From positions 62,001 to 126,000 of the forward strand of contig NZ_FNHB01000007.1 of NCBI RefSeq assembly GCF_900104455.1: a DNA stretch of 64,000 nt, read 5' to 3'. Positions 26,105 to 37,200 of this stretch are shown here, one piece after another. How positions within the stretch are numbered: position 1 is the first letter of the stretch; the number at the start of each line of letters is the position of its first letter. The notes beneath the pieces were generated by a model, which made no database searches, was not told the origin of the DNA, and saw only the letters and a list, made by a program, of their open reading frames with translations. The position numbers and the translations under genes were made by a program. The stretch comes from Dendrosporobacter quercicolus (lineage in GTDB: Bacteria; Bacillota; Negativicutes; DSM-1736; Dendrosporobacteraceae).

Positions 26105-27337
26105 TTATAAACTTAACCGGGTTTTGATTCTATGCACTGCTTCTTCCGTGTTCTCGCGGTTGCCAAAAGCAGTTAACCGGAAGTAGCCTTCACCGGACGG
26201 TCCGAAGCCGGTACCGGGAGTTCCTACGATATGTACATCATTGAGCAATTTATCGAAGAAACTCCAGGAGCTCAGGCCCTTGGGCGTTTTGAGCCAGATA
26301 TAAGGGGCATTTACGCCGCCGAAGGCTTCGATGCCGGCGCTGGCCAGGCCTTCGCGGATGATTTGGGCGTTGGCCATATAATAATCGACAATCGCCTTAA
26401 TCTGCTGTTGCCCTGCCGGGGTGTAAACAGCGGCTGCGCCTTGTTGGACAATGTAAGGAGTACCGTTGAATTTGGTTGTATGGCGGCGGTTCCAAAGGGT
26501 ATTTAACGGGAATTGCTCACCATTTGCTTTTTTGCCCAGAACTGTTTTAGGCACTATGGTAAATGCGCAGCGGGTACCGGTAAATCCGGCGTTTTTTGAA
26601 AATGACCGGAATTCGATGGCTACTTCTTTGGCGCCCTCGATTTCATAGATGCTGTGCGGGACGTCGTCTTCCCGGATATAGGCTTCATAAGCGGCGTCAT
26701 ACAGGATGACGGCACTGTTGTCCCTGGCATAGTCCACCCATTTTTTCAGTTCGGCTTTCGACAGGGTAGTGCCGGTGGGATTATTGGGCGAGCATAAGTA
26801 AATTAAGTCAACTTTATGGTCAGGCAAAGCCGGCGTAAACTTGTTTTCAGCATTGCAGGGCAGATAGGTGACGTTTTCAAACATGCCGTCTTTCAGCTCG
26901 CCTGTCCGTCCGGCCATGACATTGGTATCCAGATAGACCGGGTAAACCGGATCGGTGATGGCGACAATATTATTTATGCCAAAAATCTCCTGAATGTTGC
27001 CGACGTCGCTTTTGGAACCGTCACTGACAAAAATTTCATCGTTTTCCAGGGTAATGCCGCGGGCGGCGTAATCGTTTTCCAGAATTTTGCTGGTGAGAAA
27101 TTCATAGCCCTGCTCCGGCCCGTAGCCATGGAACGTTGCGGCATCGGCCATTTCATCAACAGCGGTGTGCAGTGCGCTGATAATTGCCGGCGGCAGAGGC
27201 TTGGTGACATCGCCAATGCCTAATCGGATAACGCTGGCGGCGGGATGGTCCTGTTTAAATTTGGTTACTCTGCGGGCTATCTCGGCAAAAAGATAACTTC
27301 CTGGTAATTTTAAATAGTTTTCATTGATAATTGCCAT
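26105..27337 (-). CDS. dapL: LL-diaminopimelate aminotransferase
   Basis: This 410-residue fold-type I aminotransferase makes LL-diaminopimelate directly from tetrahydrodipicolinate, for lysine and cell-wall synthesis. The N-terminus ([20 protein letters not shown]), [35 protein letters not shown], the PLP lysine in [13 protein letters not shown] and [12 protein letters not shown] are DapL hallmarks. The ATG follows AAAGGAGC on the minus strand. Its presence fits clostridial and Negativicute lysine biosynthesis. Confidence 0.96.
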   Translation of the reverse strand: MAIINENYLKLPGSYLFAEIARRVTKFKQDHPAASVIRLGIGDVTKPLPPAIISALHTAVDEMADAATFHGYGPEQGYEFLTSKILENDYAARGITLENDEIFVSDGSKSDVGNIQEIFGINNIVAITDPVYPVYLDTNVMAGRTGELKDGMFENVTYLPCNAENKFTPALPDHKVDLIYLCSPNNPTGTTLSKAELKKWVDYARDNSAVILYDAAYEAYIREDDVPHSIYEIEGAKEVAIEFRSFSKNAGFTGTRCAFTIVPKTVLGKKANGEQFPLNTLWNRRHTTKFNGTPYIVQQGAAAVYTPAGQQQIKAIVDYYMANAQIIREGLASAGIEAFGGVNAPYIWLKTPKGLSSWSFFDKLLNDVHIVGTPGTGFGPSGEGYFRLTAFGNRENTEEAVHRIKTRLSL

Positions 27338-27439
27338 CGTGTTGCTCCTTTCCAGTTTGAAACATTGGATAATATATTATACAATGTTTCGCCGGTTAGC
27401 GGTAGAGGTCAATCCATTTTTTGCTCATTCGCTCATAAT

Positions 27440-27467
27440 ATAAAACAGCCGCCAGAGCCGGCGGGCT
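27440..27467 (-). terminator. Terminator after rubrerythrin
   Basis: On the minus strand AGCCCGCC pairs with GGCGGCT (one bulge) and is followed by GTTTTATATT. It lies about 20 bases after the rubrerythrin stop. Confidence 0.65.
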
Positions 27468-27488
27468 GTTTGTTTGGCGGCGGCGCTG

Positions 27489-28043
27489 TTAGAAGTACTT
27501 GAAAATGGTTTGCTTGGCGCCGCAGATCGGACAGAGTTCAGGAACGTCGTGTGAGCCGGTATAGCCGCATACCGGACAGACATGAAGCTCGGCAATGCGG
27601 ATATCCTGACTGTTCCGGGCCGAATTTTGGGCATTCTGAAATAATTCAACATGAATTTTTTCCGCTTCCAAAGCAAAATGAAAAGCCCGTTCGGCTCCTT
27701 TTTCCCGCTGGTAGCGGGCTGTTTCCAGGTAGACCGGATACATCTGCTCTACTTCGTGCAGTTCGCCGTCAATTGCGCCCTGCAGGTTATCGGCCGTTTT
27801 ACCGACGCCGAAGACGGCTCCGGCCGGCACGGTAAAGTCGCCCTGCTGTTCGCCCAGCACCTTGAAGTGATTATCGGCATGGGCGTATTCAGCATAGGCG
27901 ATGGCCTGAAACAGACGGCCGATATTGGGCAGGCCCTCCCTTTCGGCCAGTCCGCCCCAAATAAGATAACGCATATGAGCCATACTTTCGCCGCCGTAAG
28001 CTGAACGCAGAAAATCGGCAGTCATGGCATTGGATACTGACAT
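27489..28043 (-). CDS. rbr: Rubrerythrin
   Basis: This 184-residue protein joins a ferritin-like diiron domain (Glu ligands in GGESMAHMRY, YAEYAHADNH, GELHEVEQMYP and ALEAEKIHVELF) to a C-terminal rubredoxin domain (CPVCGYTG and CPICGAKQ). Rubrerythrin reduces hydrogen peroxide with NADH-derived electrons in anaerobes. ATG 28043 follows GGAGG on the minus strand. It is a monocistronic oxidative-stress gene. Confidence 0.95.
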   Translation of the reverse strand: MSVSNAMTADFLRSAYGGESMAHMRYLIWGGLAEREGLPNIGRLFQAIAYAEYAHADNHFKVLGEQQGDFTVPAGAVFGVGKTADNLQGAIDGELHEVEQMYPVYLETARYQREKGAERAFHFALEAEKIHVELFQNAQNSARNSQDIRIAELHVCPVCGYTGSHDVPELCPICGAKQTIFKYF

Positions 28044-28220
28044 TGATTAACCTCCTTGTTTTTCGCAATTTTCTTTCCTATTATTGCCTTATCCAGGTCT
28101 AAAGATACTTGCTGGCGCGGTGTTTTTTCCAGCACTTAATTTCGCTTTTTCCCTTTGCCTGTGGTGTCACTTGCCGGTTCAGCGCATATATATATTATAA
28201 AGCGAAAGGAGGGTGTGCGT

Positions 28221-28985
28221 ATGGAAGAGGATCAACAACGCTCCTGGAAAACTAAATGTCTGCCGCCGCTTGGACCGCAAAAGGTGGTTATGCGTCAGGT
28301 GATTGGCGAGTGCACGAAACAAAAATCAATTGATGTACATATGTGCGTGCCGAGACGAAAACCCGGGATTGAACAAATCATTGACGTCTTTGTAAAAAAG
28401 GTGAGAATCAGTTCGGTGGAAATTATTACCGACCGGGTGATTGTCCGGGGCCACTTTGAAGTCAAGGCAATCTATGTTGCCTGTTTGCCAGCTCAGCCGG
28501 TACACGCCATTGAAATACGGCGGGTTCGTTTCTCGGTTGCCGTGCCCATTTACGGGGCGCGCCGCGGCATGGATGCCGAGGCCAACGTATTTGTAGAATA
28601 TGTGGATTACGATTGCGTGGATAAGTGGCGTTTATACAAACATAAATACAATAAGCATGACGACTGCGATGACGACTGGGACGGTCACTGGAAACACAAG
28701 CATCACCATGACGACTGCGATGACGACTGGGACGGTCACTGGAAGCACAAGCATCACCATGACGACTGCGATGACGACTGGGATGGTCACTGGAAGCACA
28801 AGCATCACCACGACGATTGCGATGACGACTGGGATGGTCACTGGAAACACAAGCATCACCATGGCGGGCGGGAATTTGATGTATCGGTCATCCTGGGAAT
28901 AACGGCAAAAGTAATGGCTGACCGTGAGGTAGTCCTGAATCATCAGTCTCCGATGCCTGGCCTGCCGGTAAAACCCAAGGGATAA
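28221..28985 (+). CDS. SPOCS (DUF3794) domain protein with four His/Asp/Cys/Trp repeats
   Basis: This 254-residue protein begins with a SPOCS/DUF3794-type domain (about residues 15-135), as found in SipL, a spore morphogenetic protein. Between about residues 147 and 214 lie four near-identical 17-residue units of the form DDCDDDWDGHWKHKHHH. A further short strand-rich segment (VSVILGITAKVMADREVVL) resembles the end of the SPOCS domain, so the repeats may be inserted into it. The repeat is dense in His, Asp and Cys and could bind metal ions. ATG 28221 follows AAAGGAGGG; a longer frame from 28155 is unlikely. It is probably a spore coat or envelope protein, by inference. Confidence 0.75.
   Translation: MEEDQQRSWKTKCLPPLGPQKVVMRQVIGECTKQKSIDVHMCVPRRKPGIEQIIDVFVKKVRISSVEIITDRVIVRGHFEVKAIYVACLPAQPVHAIEIRRVRFSVAVPIYGARRGMDAEANVFVEYVDYDCVDKWRLYKHKYNKHDDCDDDWDGHWKHKHHHDDCDDDWDGHWKHKHHHDDCDDDWDGHWKHKHHHDDCDDDWDGHWKHKHHHGGREFDVSVILGITAKVMADREVVLNHQSPMPGLPVKPKG
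28659..28862 (+). repeat. Four 51-bp in-frame tandem repeats
   Basis: Units start at 28659, 28710, 28761 and 28812 with exact 51-base spacing and only a few silent changes. They encode the 17-residue His/Asp/Cys/Trp repeat of the SPOCS-domain protein. Confidence 0.95.
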
Positions 28986-29105
28986 ATAAAAAGTCGTCAG
29001 TCTTGTTGCGGCGGGGCTGTCTGTTGGTGAAACAAAAAAATGCAAACAAAGCAAATCAGTAACCGGGAAAAATATTGACAAAATTTGCATAAGCAATAAT
29101 AATAA

Positions 29106-29146
29106 GGACATGCAATAATGGGAATCAATGCCATTATTGCATGTCC
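29106..29146. terminator. Perfect 16-bp inverted repeat before tpsB
   Basis: GGACATGCAATAATGG (29106-29121) pairs perfectly with CCATTATTGCATGTCC (29131-29146) around a nine-base loop, followed by ATTTTATG. It could end the SPOCS transcript or act as an operator or leader hairpin for tpsB. Confidence 0.55.
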
Positions 29147-29221
29147 ATTTTATGTTAAGCCGCCTCCTGCTGTTGGCCAGAGCACAGTTCAGGCGGTTCA
29201 TCAAGCAAGGAGCTGAAGCCA

Positions 29222-30919
29222 TTGACCGGCAGCAAACAACGCATTTCCAGCCAATTTCTGCAAATCAGCCTGATTCTGCTCATTCTGCTGCACCTCAGCA
29301 TAAGTTTAGCCGGGGCGGCGCCGGTTGTCGCCGAGCGGCAGGAGCAAAGCCAGCGGGCCCGTCAGGAAGCCCTGGAGAAAAAAGAACGTCAGGAACGCAG
29401 CGATGTCTTTCTCCAGCCCGGAAGCGCGGGCCAACCGGAATTTGAATTGCCTGAGGAAAGTCTGAGCTTTCCCATTCACACCATCGAACTGCAGGGCGAG
29501 CGGTTAGATCGCTTTGCGTGGCTGCAAGAGACCCTGGAAAAATATCAGCACCGCAATATTGGCCTGCAGGGTATCAACCTGATTGTCAAGCAGGCCGGCA
29601 ATCTCTTAATTGACCGGGGCTATGTAACCACCCGTCTGCTCATCCCCGAGCAGGACCTCTCCAGCGGCGTCTTAAAACTCACCCTGATACCCGGCATCAT
29701 TCATGATATCCGTTTTCAGGACCCGGATCAAAGCGGCAGCTGGAAGACAGCCTTTCCCGTCAGGCCAGGCGAAATTCTCAACCTGCGCGATCTGGAACAA
29801 GGCCTTGAGCAGCTCAAACGCGTACCTTCCCAGGACGCCGAACTGCAACTGGTACCGGCGGAACAGCCGGGGCAAAGTGATGTTGTGATTACCCTCAAAC
29901 AAACCAAGCCCTGGAAAATTATTCTCTCGCTTGACGATTCAGGCAATAAAGCCACCGGGAGACTGCAGCTTTCCCAAACCGTTGTCTATGACAATCTGTT
30001 AAAGGCCAATGACCTGTTTCATTTCTCTTTTAACCAGGACGGGGAACAAAGCGGTTCCCGGTACGGCACAAAGGGCCACAGCGTCTACTATTCCCGGCCG
30101 GACGGAAATTTCACCTATACGATCAGTCAAAACAACTATGATTACCACCAGACCGTTCTGGCCGGGACGCAGCCCCTCAGCTACTCCGGGACCACCCGGG
30201 ATACCAGATTTACCGTCGAAAAACTCATTCACCGCGATCAGTCCAGTAAAACCCATCTGGAATTCGGCCTGATCAAAAGGCGCAGCCGCAACTTCGTTGA
30301 AGATACCGAAATTACTGTGCAAAGAAAAAACACTACTGCTTTTACCGCGGCCCTAAACGAACGGCGGTATCTGGGCCAAACAACCGTTGATGCGCGGCTT
30401 GCCCATAAGCAGGGAATGCCCTGGCTTGGCGCGCAGGACGATCTTTCCGGCAGTGATCAGCCAACCACTCGCTATCATATCTGGACAATTGACCTCAATG
30501 TCGTCAAACCGGTAGTTTTTGCTAAAACAAAAGGCCAGTACCGATTTAGCTTTTCCGGCCAATACAGCAATCACCGCCTGTATGCCATTGACAGCTTCAG
30601 CATCGGCAACCGTTATACGGTGCGGGGCTTTGACGGGGAGCAAACCCTGTCCGCTGAAAGCGGCTGGTATGTGCAAAATGAACTGTTGCTGCCGTTAGGA
30701 GATACCAATGTCTACTACGGACTGGACTATGGGCAGGTCAGCGGTCCGGCAACCACCGGCTTGAGCAGTAAAGCCCTCGCGGGAGCCGTTGCCGGCATCC
30801 GGGGAGATATGGGCGGCGGCAGCCAGTATGACCTGTTTGTCGGCTGGTCGCTCAAAAAGCCGGCCGGCTTTGCCAGCGCCAACCCTGCTTATGGCTTCCA
30901 GTGGGTACACCAAATATAG
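29222..30919 (+). CDS. Two-partner secretion outer-membrane transporter (TpsB, FhaC/ShlB/CdiB family)
   Basis: This 565-residue protein starts with a signal peptide (hydrophobic run near residues 13-30, then AGAAP). A Gln/Arg/Glu-rich linker follows, then POTRA-like segments (about 75-215, with GYVTTRLLIPEQDL) and a C-terminal beta-barrel with VRGFDGEQTLS near residue 470, the conserved barrel motif of FhaC-type proteins. It exports the TpsA partner through the outer membrane. The start is TTG 29222 after AAGGAG. It ends 343 bases before the giant tpsA and has its own terminator. Its presence implies a diderm cell. Confidence 0.93.
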   Translation: MTGSKQRISSQFLQISLILLILLHLSISLAGAAPVVAERQEQSQRARQEALEKKERQERSDVFLQPGSAGQPEFELPEESLSFPIHTIELQGERLDRFAWLQETLEKYQHRNIGLQGINLIVKQAGNLLIDRGYVTTRLLIPEQDLSSGVLKLTLIPGIIHDIRFQDPDQSGSWKTAFPVRPGEILNLRDLEQGLEQLKRVPSQDAELQLVPAEQPGQSDVVITLKQTKPWKIILSLDDSGNKATGRLQLSQTVVYDNLLKANDLFHFSFNQDGEQSGSRYGTKGHSVYYSRPDGNFTYTISQNNYDYHQTVLAGTQPLSYSGTTRDTRFTVEKLIHRDQSSKTHLEFGLIKRRSRNFVEDTEITVQRKNTTAFTAALNERRYLGQTTVDARLAHKQGMPWLGAQDDLSGSDQPTTRYHIWTIDLNVVKPVVFAKTKGQYRFSFSGQYSNHRLYAIDSFSIGNRYTVRGFDGEQTLSAESGWYVQNELLLPLGDTNVYYGLDYGQVSGPATTGLSSKALAGAVAGIRGDMGGGSQYDLFVGWSLKKPAGFASANPAYGFQWVHQI

Positions 30920-30973
30920 AGCAGTCCGGTAAGCAGAAACCATCAACCAGGCGCTCAGCGTCCGGGAACTACC

Positions 30974-31018
30974 AGGCAGTCAGCAATGCTTCGAGGCATT
31001 GTTGACTGCCTGATTTTT
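30974..31018 (+). terminator. Intrinsic terminator after tpsB
   Basis: AGGCAGTCAGCAATGC pairs with GCATTGTTGACTGCCT around a six-base loop, followed by GATTTTTTA. It should separate tpsB from most tpsA transcription. Confidence 0.9.
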
Positions 31019-31111
31019 TATTTAATTCAAGGCGGCGGCAGCCGGTAAGAGCAATAGGAACCCGAATTTGGGAAAAGAGCGGCCAAAATGAGGAAAGAGG
31101 CTTAAGAAAAT

Positions 31112-31155
31112 GGGACGAACGTCCCGGTAAAAAGCCGCAGAAAACACGCTATAAT
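31112..31155 (+). promoter_or_regulatory. Candidate tpsA promoter with overlapping palindrome
   Basis: A perfect -10 hexamer TATAAT (31150-31155) lies 107 bases before tpsA, with no good -35 box. Just upstream is the palindrome GGGACGAACGTCCC (31112-31125), which could be an operator or activator site. Because a terminator ends tpsB, tpsA needs its own promoter somewhere here. Confidence 0.45.
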
Positions 31156-31262
31156 AAAACCAGTCAGAACCTGTAAAACCAAGAACCTTTACCTGTAGGT
31201 TAATAACAATGCCCATTTTAAAATAAACAGCAAAAATACCACCAGCCGTAAGGAGGCCGCCA

Positions 31263-34200
31263 ATGAACAGCCCAGCAACCAGCAAAAAAACCGCCCGATG
31301 GAAAAAAGCCGTCGCCTGGACCACCCTGGCCGTGTACCTGACCCAGCCGGTCCTGGCCGCCGCTCAGGTAAGCGCCGACGGCCAGGCGGCGCAGCAAAAC
31401 CGTCCGGTTATCGAACAAAGCGCCAACGGCGTGCCGGTAGTCCAAATCGCGGCCCCCTCAGCGGCCGGGGTATCGCGCAACCAATACCTGGAATTTAACG
31501 TGGGCCCCCAGGGGCTCATTCTCAACAACGCCCGGGTTATCACCCGGACCGAGCTGGCCGGCTACATCACCGGCAACCCGCACTTAAGCGGCGAAGCCGC
31601 GCGGATCATCCTCAACGAAATCACCGGAGCGGGAATCAGCCGCTTGAATGGCTACACCGAAATCGCCGGACAGAAAGCCGACCTCATCATTGCCAACCCC
31701 AACGGCATTGCCGGGGCCGGCTTTGGCTTTATCAACGCCGGCCGGACCACCCTGACCACCGGCCGGCCCATCTTTGGCGGCAGCGGCAGCCTGGCCGGCT
31801 TCCGGGTGACGGGGGGCAATATTGCCCTGAGCGGAGCGGGACTGGACGGGCGGGGCGCCGACCGGGTCGACTTCATCAGCCGGGCGGTAGCCGTCAACGC
31901 CGGCCTGTGGGCCCAAGAACTCAACGTCGTTACCGGGACCAATCAGGTCGACTATGCCAGCTTAACCCCCCAGGCAATCGCCGGTGAAGACGGCCGTCCC
32001 ACCGTGGCGCTGGACGTTAGCGCCTTAGGGGGCATGTATGCCGGCAAAATCAAACTCGTCGGCACCGAAAAAGGGGTGGGCGTCAACAGCCAGGGGACTC
32101 TGGCCGCCGCCAGCGGCAGCCTGAGCTTAACCCAGGCCGGTCAAATCCGGCTGGCCGGCACGGCCTCGGCCGCCCAAGACCTAACCATCACCACCGGTGA
32201 AGGCATGAGCAGCAGCGGGACGGTCTACGCCGGCGGGAGCGCGGCCTTGAGCGCCGGGGGACGCATCGAAAACAGCGGAACCATCGCCGCGGCCAAGGAC
32301 AGCGGGCTGAGTGCGGCGGCCATCACCTCCACCGGGACGCTGGCGGCCGGCGTGGACAGCAGCGGTCAAGCGGCCGGCAGCGGCGACCTTAACCTAAGCG
32401 CCGCCGGGCAAATCAGCGCCACCGGCCGCAACCAGGCCGGCGGCAGCCTGCGCCTGAGCGGAACCAGCCTGGACCTGAGCGGGGCCGTCAGCTCGGCCGG
32501 GCAAAGCGCCGAGCTGACCGCCACCAGCGGGGCGATCAACACCAGCGGCGGACAGCTGGACAGTAAAGGCAAGCTCAGCCTGGTGGCAGCCGGCGACTTT
32601 AAAAATGTAAGCGGAAAAATCAGCAGCGGCGGTGAACTGCAGCTGACCGGCGGCAATATCGACAACAGCGGCGGGCAAATCGAGGCCGGGCAGGGCCTAA
32701 GCCTGACGGCCCAGTCCCTCGTCAATCAGAGCGGCCGGCTGGTCAGCCTGGACCACAGCGGCCTGAGCGCCGTTGTGGCGGGAGAAGTTAACAACAGCGC
32801 TGGCCTGCTGAGCGGCAACGGAACCGTGCAGCTGCAGGCCGGCCGGCTGGACAATGCCGGCGGTCAGCTGAGCGCCCAGACAGAACTGGCCGTGCACATT
32901 GCCGGGGCCCTCAATAACGACCAGGGCCAGCTGGCCGCGGGGCGCAATCTCAGTCTGACGGCCGGCCGCGTGGCCAACAACGCCGGGCAAATTGCCGCCG
33001 GGCGGGACCTGGACCTGTCGGCGGACAGCCTAACCAGCAGCGGCCGGCTGACCGCCGGCCGCGACCTGACGGCCGCAGTTGCCGAGTCTGTCGTCCATAG
33101 CGGCAATATCCAGGCGGGCGGCGACATCGACCTGCAAGTAGGCGGACAGCTCACCAGCCGCGGCGCAATTGCCGGCAGCGGCCATGTGACCCTGACGGCC
33201 AACCGTATTGACGCCAGCGGCAGCCTGGCCGCCGGGCTGGGCCTGGACGGCAGTCTGAACAACGAGGGCGATCTGACCATCCGCGCGGCGGAAGAACTCC
33301 AAGCCGGCGGCCAAATCCTAGCCGGGGGCGACCTGGACCTCAGCGGCGCCAGCATCGACCTCCGCGGCGCCGCTAGCCGGGCCGGGGCGGATCTCACCGT
33401 CCAGGCAACCCGGGGCGATATCAACCACAGCGCCGCCACCATGACCGCCGGCCGGAACCTGCGCCTGCAGGCGGCCGGCAGCCTGGTCAATGACCAGGGG
33501 CGCCTCAGCGCCGGCCGGTTGACCATTCAGGCGGCGGATATTGCCAACCGGAGCGGGCGGATCGAGCAAAGCGGCCGGGAAGCAGCCCTCATCAGCGCTG
33601 ACGGTCAGCTCGATAACCGCGGCGGCCAAATCGCCGTCAATGCAGCTGAACTGACCATTGCGGCCAACGGCCTGGACAACCGCCAGGGCCAAATCAACCA
33701 GGCCGGCGACGGACGGCTGCATGTGCAGGCGGGCGAACAGCTCGACAACCGCGGCGGTCAGCTTGCCGCCAATGGTGCGCTGAGCGTAAATGCCGCAAGG
33801 CTGGACAACAGCCAGGGGAGCATGTTTGCCCAAACAGAACTCGACATCAGGGCCGGCAGCCTGCAAAACAGCCAGGGGCAGGTAGCCGGTGGGCGGAATG
33901 TGCAAATCCGGGCGGAAGAGATAAAAAATAAGGCCGGCCAGATAGAAGCGGCTCAAGGTCTAACCATTACCGCTGCATCACTGGCCAACGAACAGGGAAA
34001 GATCACCAGCCTGGCGGCCGGTGAGTTAACGGTGAACGTCAGCGGCGCCCTGACCAACGCCGCCGGCCTGATTGGCGGCAACGGCGCGGTCAGTCTGTCG
34101 GCGGAGCAGATCGATAACCGGGCCGGACAGGTGAGCGCCCAGACGGATTTAGCGGTAGCGAGCGGGCAGGGGCTGGATAATACGGACGGCGCCCTGGCGG

Positions 34201-37200
34201 CGGGCGGCAGTTTGACCGTTACGCAGGCCGGCGGCGTTTTAAAAAATACAGACGGCAGCCTGCAGGCCGGGGAAAATTTAACCGTTGCGGCCCGGGGCGC
34301 GGCGCTGGCCGGCGGCAGCATGCAGGCCGGTCAAACGGCGGACATTGTTGCGAAAAACCTGACGGTGGATGGGCTGCAGGCCGGCGCTGCTGCAACGGTC
34401 CAAACTGAACAGGACTTTGTCAATCGGGGCCAGGTGCAGGCCAATGGCGCGCTGACGGTTAAAGCCGGCGGTAAGGTAACCAATGCCGGGGCGATGAGCG
34501 GTCTGGATCGCGTAAGTCTGTCCGGTGCTGCCGTAGAAAATGCAGCCGAAGCTGCCATCAAAAGCGGCGGCAATTTAAACTTAAGCGGGACAAGCGTAGA
34601 CAACCGGGGTACGGTCTATGCCCAGGCAGAAGTGAACGTTGCGGCCGGGGATAAGCTCACCAGCAGCGGAACGATCGCCGGCGGCGCTGATGCGCTGCTT
34701 ACGGGCAGAAGCATCCAATCAACCGGGACGCTGGCTGCGGGCTTGAGCGCCGACGGAACTGTCGGCAGTACCGGCAATCTGACGGTTACGGCCACAGACC
34801 AAGTCACGGCGACCGGCGACAATCTGGCCGGCGCTACCCTGGCCATTCAGGGCGGCCGTGTTGACCTGCGCGGCGCGGACACGCAGGCCGGTCAGGCGGT
34901 CAAGATAGAGGCGACCGCCGGGGCTATCGTCGCCAGCGGGGCCAGGCTGACCAGTCCGGGGCAGGTCAGCCTGGCGGCCCAGGGCAGTCTGGTCCATGAT
35001 CAGGCGGAGCTTCAGGCCGGCCGGCTAAACCTGGCGGCGGAAAATATCAGCAACCGGGGCGGTATTCTGGCCCAGTCCGGCCAGGAGGATTTACAGATCA
35101 GCACCGGCGTACTGGACAACACTGGCGGCCGGATTGCGGCCAACAGCGCCAATCTGACCATTGCGGCTGAGCGCATCGACAATAGCCGGGGGGAACTGCA
35201 GCATGCCGGCGGCGGCAAGCTGACGGTTGCGGCGGAAACTGAGCTGGACAATGTAGCCGGGCAAGTGGCCGGCAACGGCCAGGTGCAAGTCACTGCCGCG
35301 CACATCGACAACATCCAGGGAACCATCTTTGCCCAGCGGCAGCTGGCAATCCAGGCCCGGCAGCTGAGCAACCGCCAAGGGCAGCTGGTGGGCGAACAGG
35401 CGGTGGCAATTGCCGCAGCGGTGGACAATACCGAGGGCTTGATTGAAGCCGGAACCGGTCTGGGCATCAGCGGACAGACGCTGGTCAATGACGGGGGCAA
35501 GGTCACCAGTCTGGAAAATGGTCTGACGGTGGCTGTCGACAGTAACCTGGCGAATCGGTCGGGCCTGATTGGCGGCAACGGCGCGGTCAGCGTATCGGCA
35601 GGCAGTATTGATAACGCGGCCGGGCAGGTGAGCGCCCAGACGGATTTGGCAGTAAAAAGCGCGAAGGATATCGACAATAGGGACGGCGTGCTGGCGGCGG
35701 GGGGCAGTCTGACTGTCACGCAGGCCGGCGGCGTCTTGGCAAATACAGAGGGGGTCGTACAGGCCGGAAAAAGTCTCAGTATTATGGCCCAGGGCGCGGA
35801 TATTGCCGGCGGCCGGCTGCTGGCCGGGCAAACGGCGGACATTAGCGCGAAGAATCTGACCATTGAGACGCTGCAGGCCGGCGCTGACGTCAAAGTCCAA
35901 ACAGAAGAAGACTTTGTCAATGCCGGCCAGGTGCAGGCCAATGGCGAACTGAGCGTTGCGGCTGGCGGGAAACTGAGCAATGCCGGCCTGCTGAGCGGAG
36001 TGGAACAGGTTACCGTAACCGGCGCAGAAATAGCCAATGAAAATGGAGCGGCAATGAAAAGCGGCGGTCGTTTAGCCGTGAACGGGCAAGAAATAAGCAA
36101 TCAGGGAACGATCTATGCCCAGACAGCGGTAACCGTTGCGGCCGGGGCTAAGCTCACCAGCAGAGGGACGGTCGCCGCCGGCGGCGATGTGGCGCTTACC
36201 GGCAACAGCATTGCCTCAGCCGGAACGCTGGCGGCCGGTTTACGCGCTGACGGAACCGTCGGCAGTTCAGGCGACCTGACGCTCACGGCTGTGGAGCAGG
36301 TCACGGCAACCGGCGACAATCTGGCCGGCGGAAATCTGGCCATCCAGGGCGGCCGTGTTGACCTAAGCGGGGCGGACACCCAGGCCGGTCAGGTGAAGAT
36401 CACGGCGACTGGCGGGGATATCGTCACCAGCGGGGGCTTGCTGACGGCGCAAGGGCAGGCCAGTCTTACGGCAACAGGCAGTTTGATCAACGATGAGGCT
36501 GTCGTTAAAGGGGCTAAGTTGGCGATTGAGGCCAAAAATATCGGCAATCGGGCCGGAACGCTGGCCCAGTTCGGCCCGGCGGATTTAGCGATCAGCACCG
36601 GCGAACTGGACAATACCGGCGGCCAGATTGCCGCCAACAGTGACAATCTGACCATTGCGGCAGAGCAAATAGACAACAGCGAAGGCGTTATCCAGCATGC
36701 CGGCAGCGGCAAGCTGACGGTTCAGGTTAAGGCTGAATTGGACAACGCCGGCGGACAAGTGCTCAGCAACGGCGAGACCAAAGTAACCGCCGCTCAACTG
36801 GATAACACGCAAGGCGTTATTTTCGCCCAGCGGCAGCTGAATATTGAGGCCAAACAGCTAGACAACAACCAAGGGCAGCTTGTCGGCAAGCAGGCGGTTG
36901 AAATCAGCGCTGCGGTGGATAATACCGCGGGCTTAATCGAAGCCGGCGGCGGTCTTAGCGTGAGCGGGCAGATGCTGGTCAATGACGGCGGCCAGCTGAC
37001 CAGTCTGGCGGCAGGCGGTCTGACGGTGGACGTCAGTGACCGGCTGTCGAATGTAGCAGGCTTGATTGGCGGCAACGGCGCGGTCAGCATCGCTGCCGGA
37101 AATATTGATAACAATGACGGGCAAGTGAGCGCCAAGACAGATTTGACGGTCGAGAGTGCGACTGATATCGACAATGTGGACGGCGTACTGGCGGCGGGCG

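Noticed and set aside
28659-28862. Possible CRISPR array
   Set aside because: The 51-bp units are contiguous, without spacers, and in frame with a protein.
28632-29222. 196-residue minus-strand ORF over the SPOCS repeats
   Set aside because: It is the Val/Ile-rich mirror of the 51-bp repeat and has no start signal.
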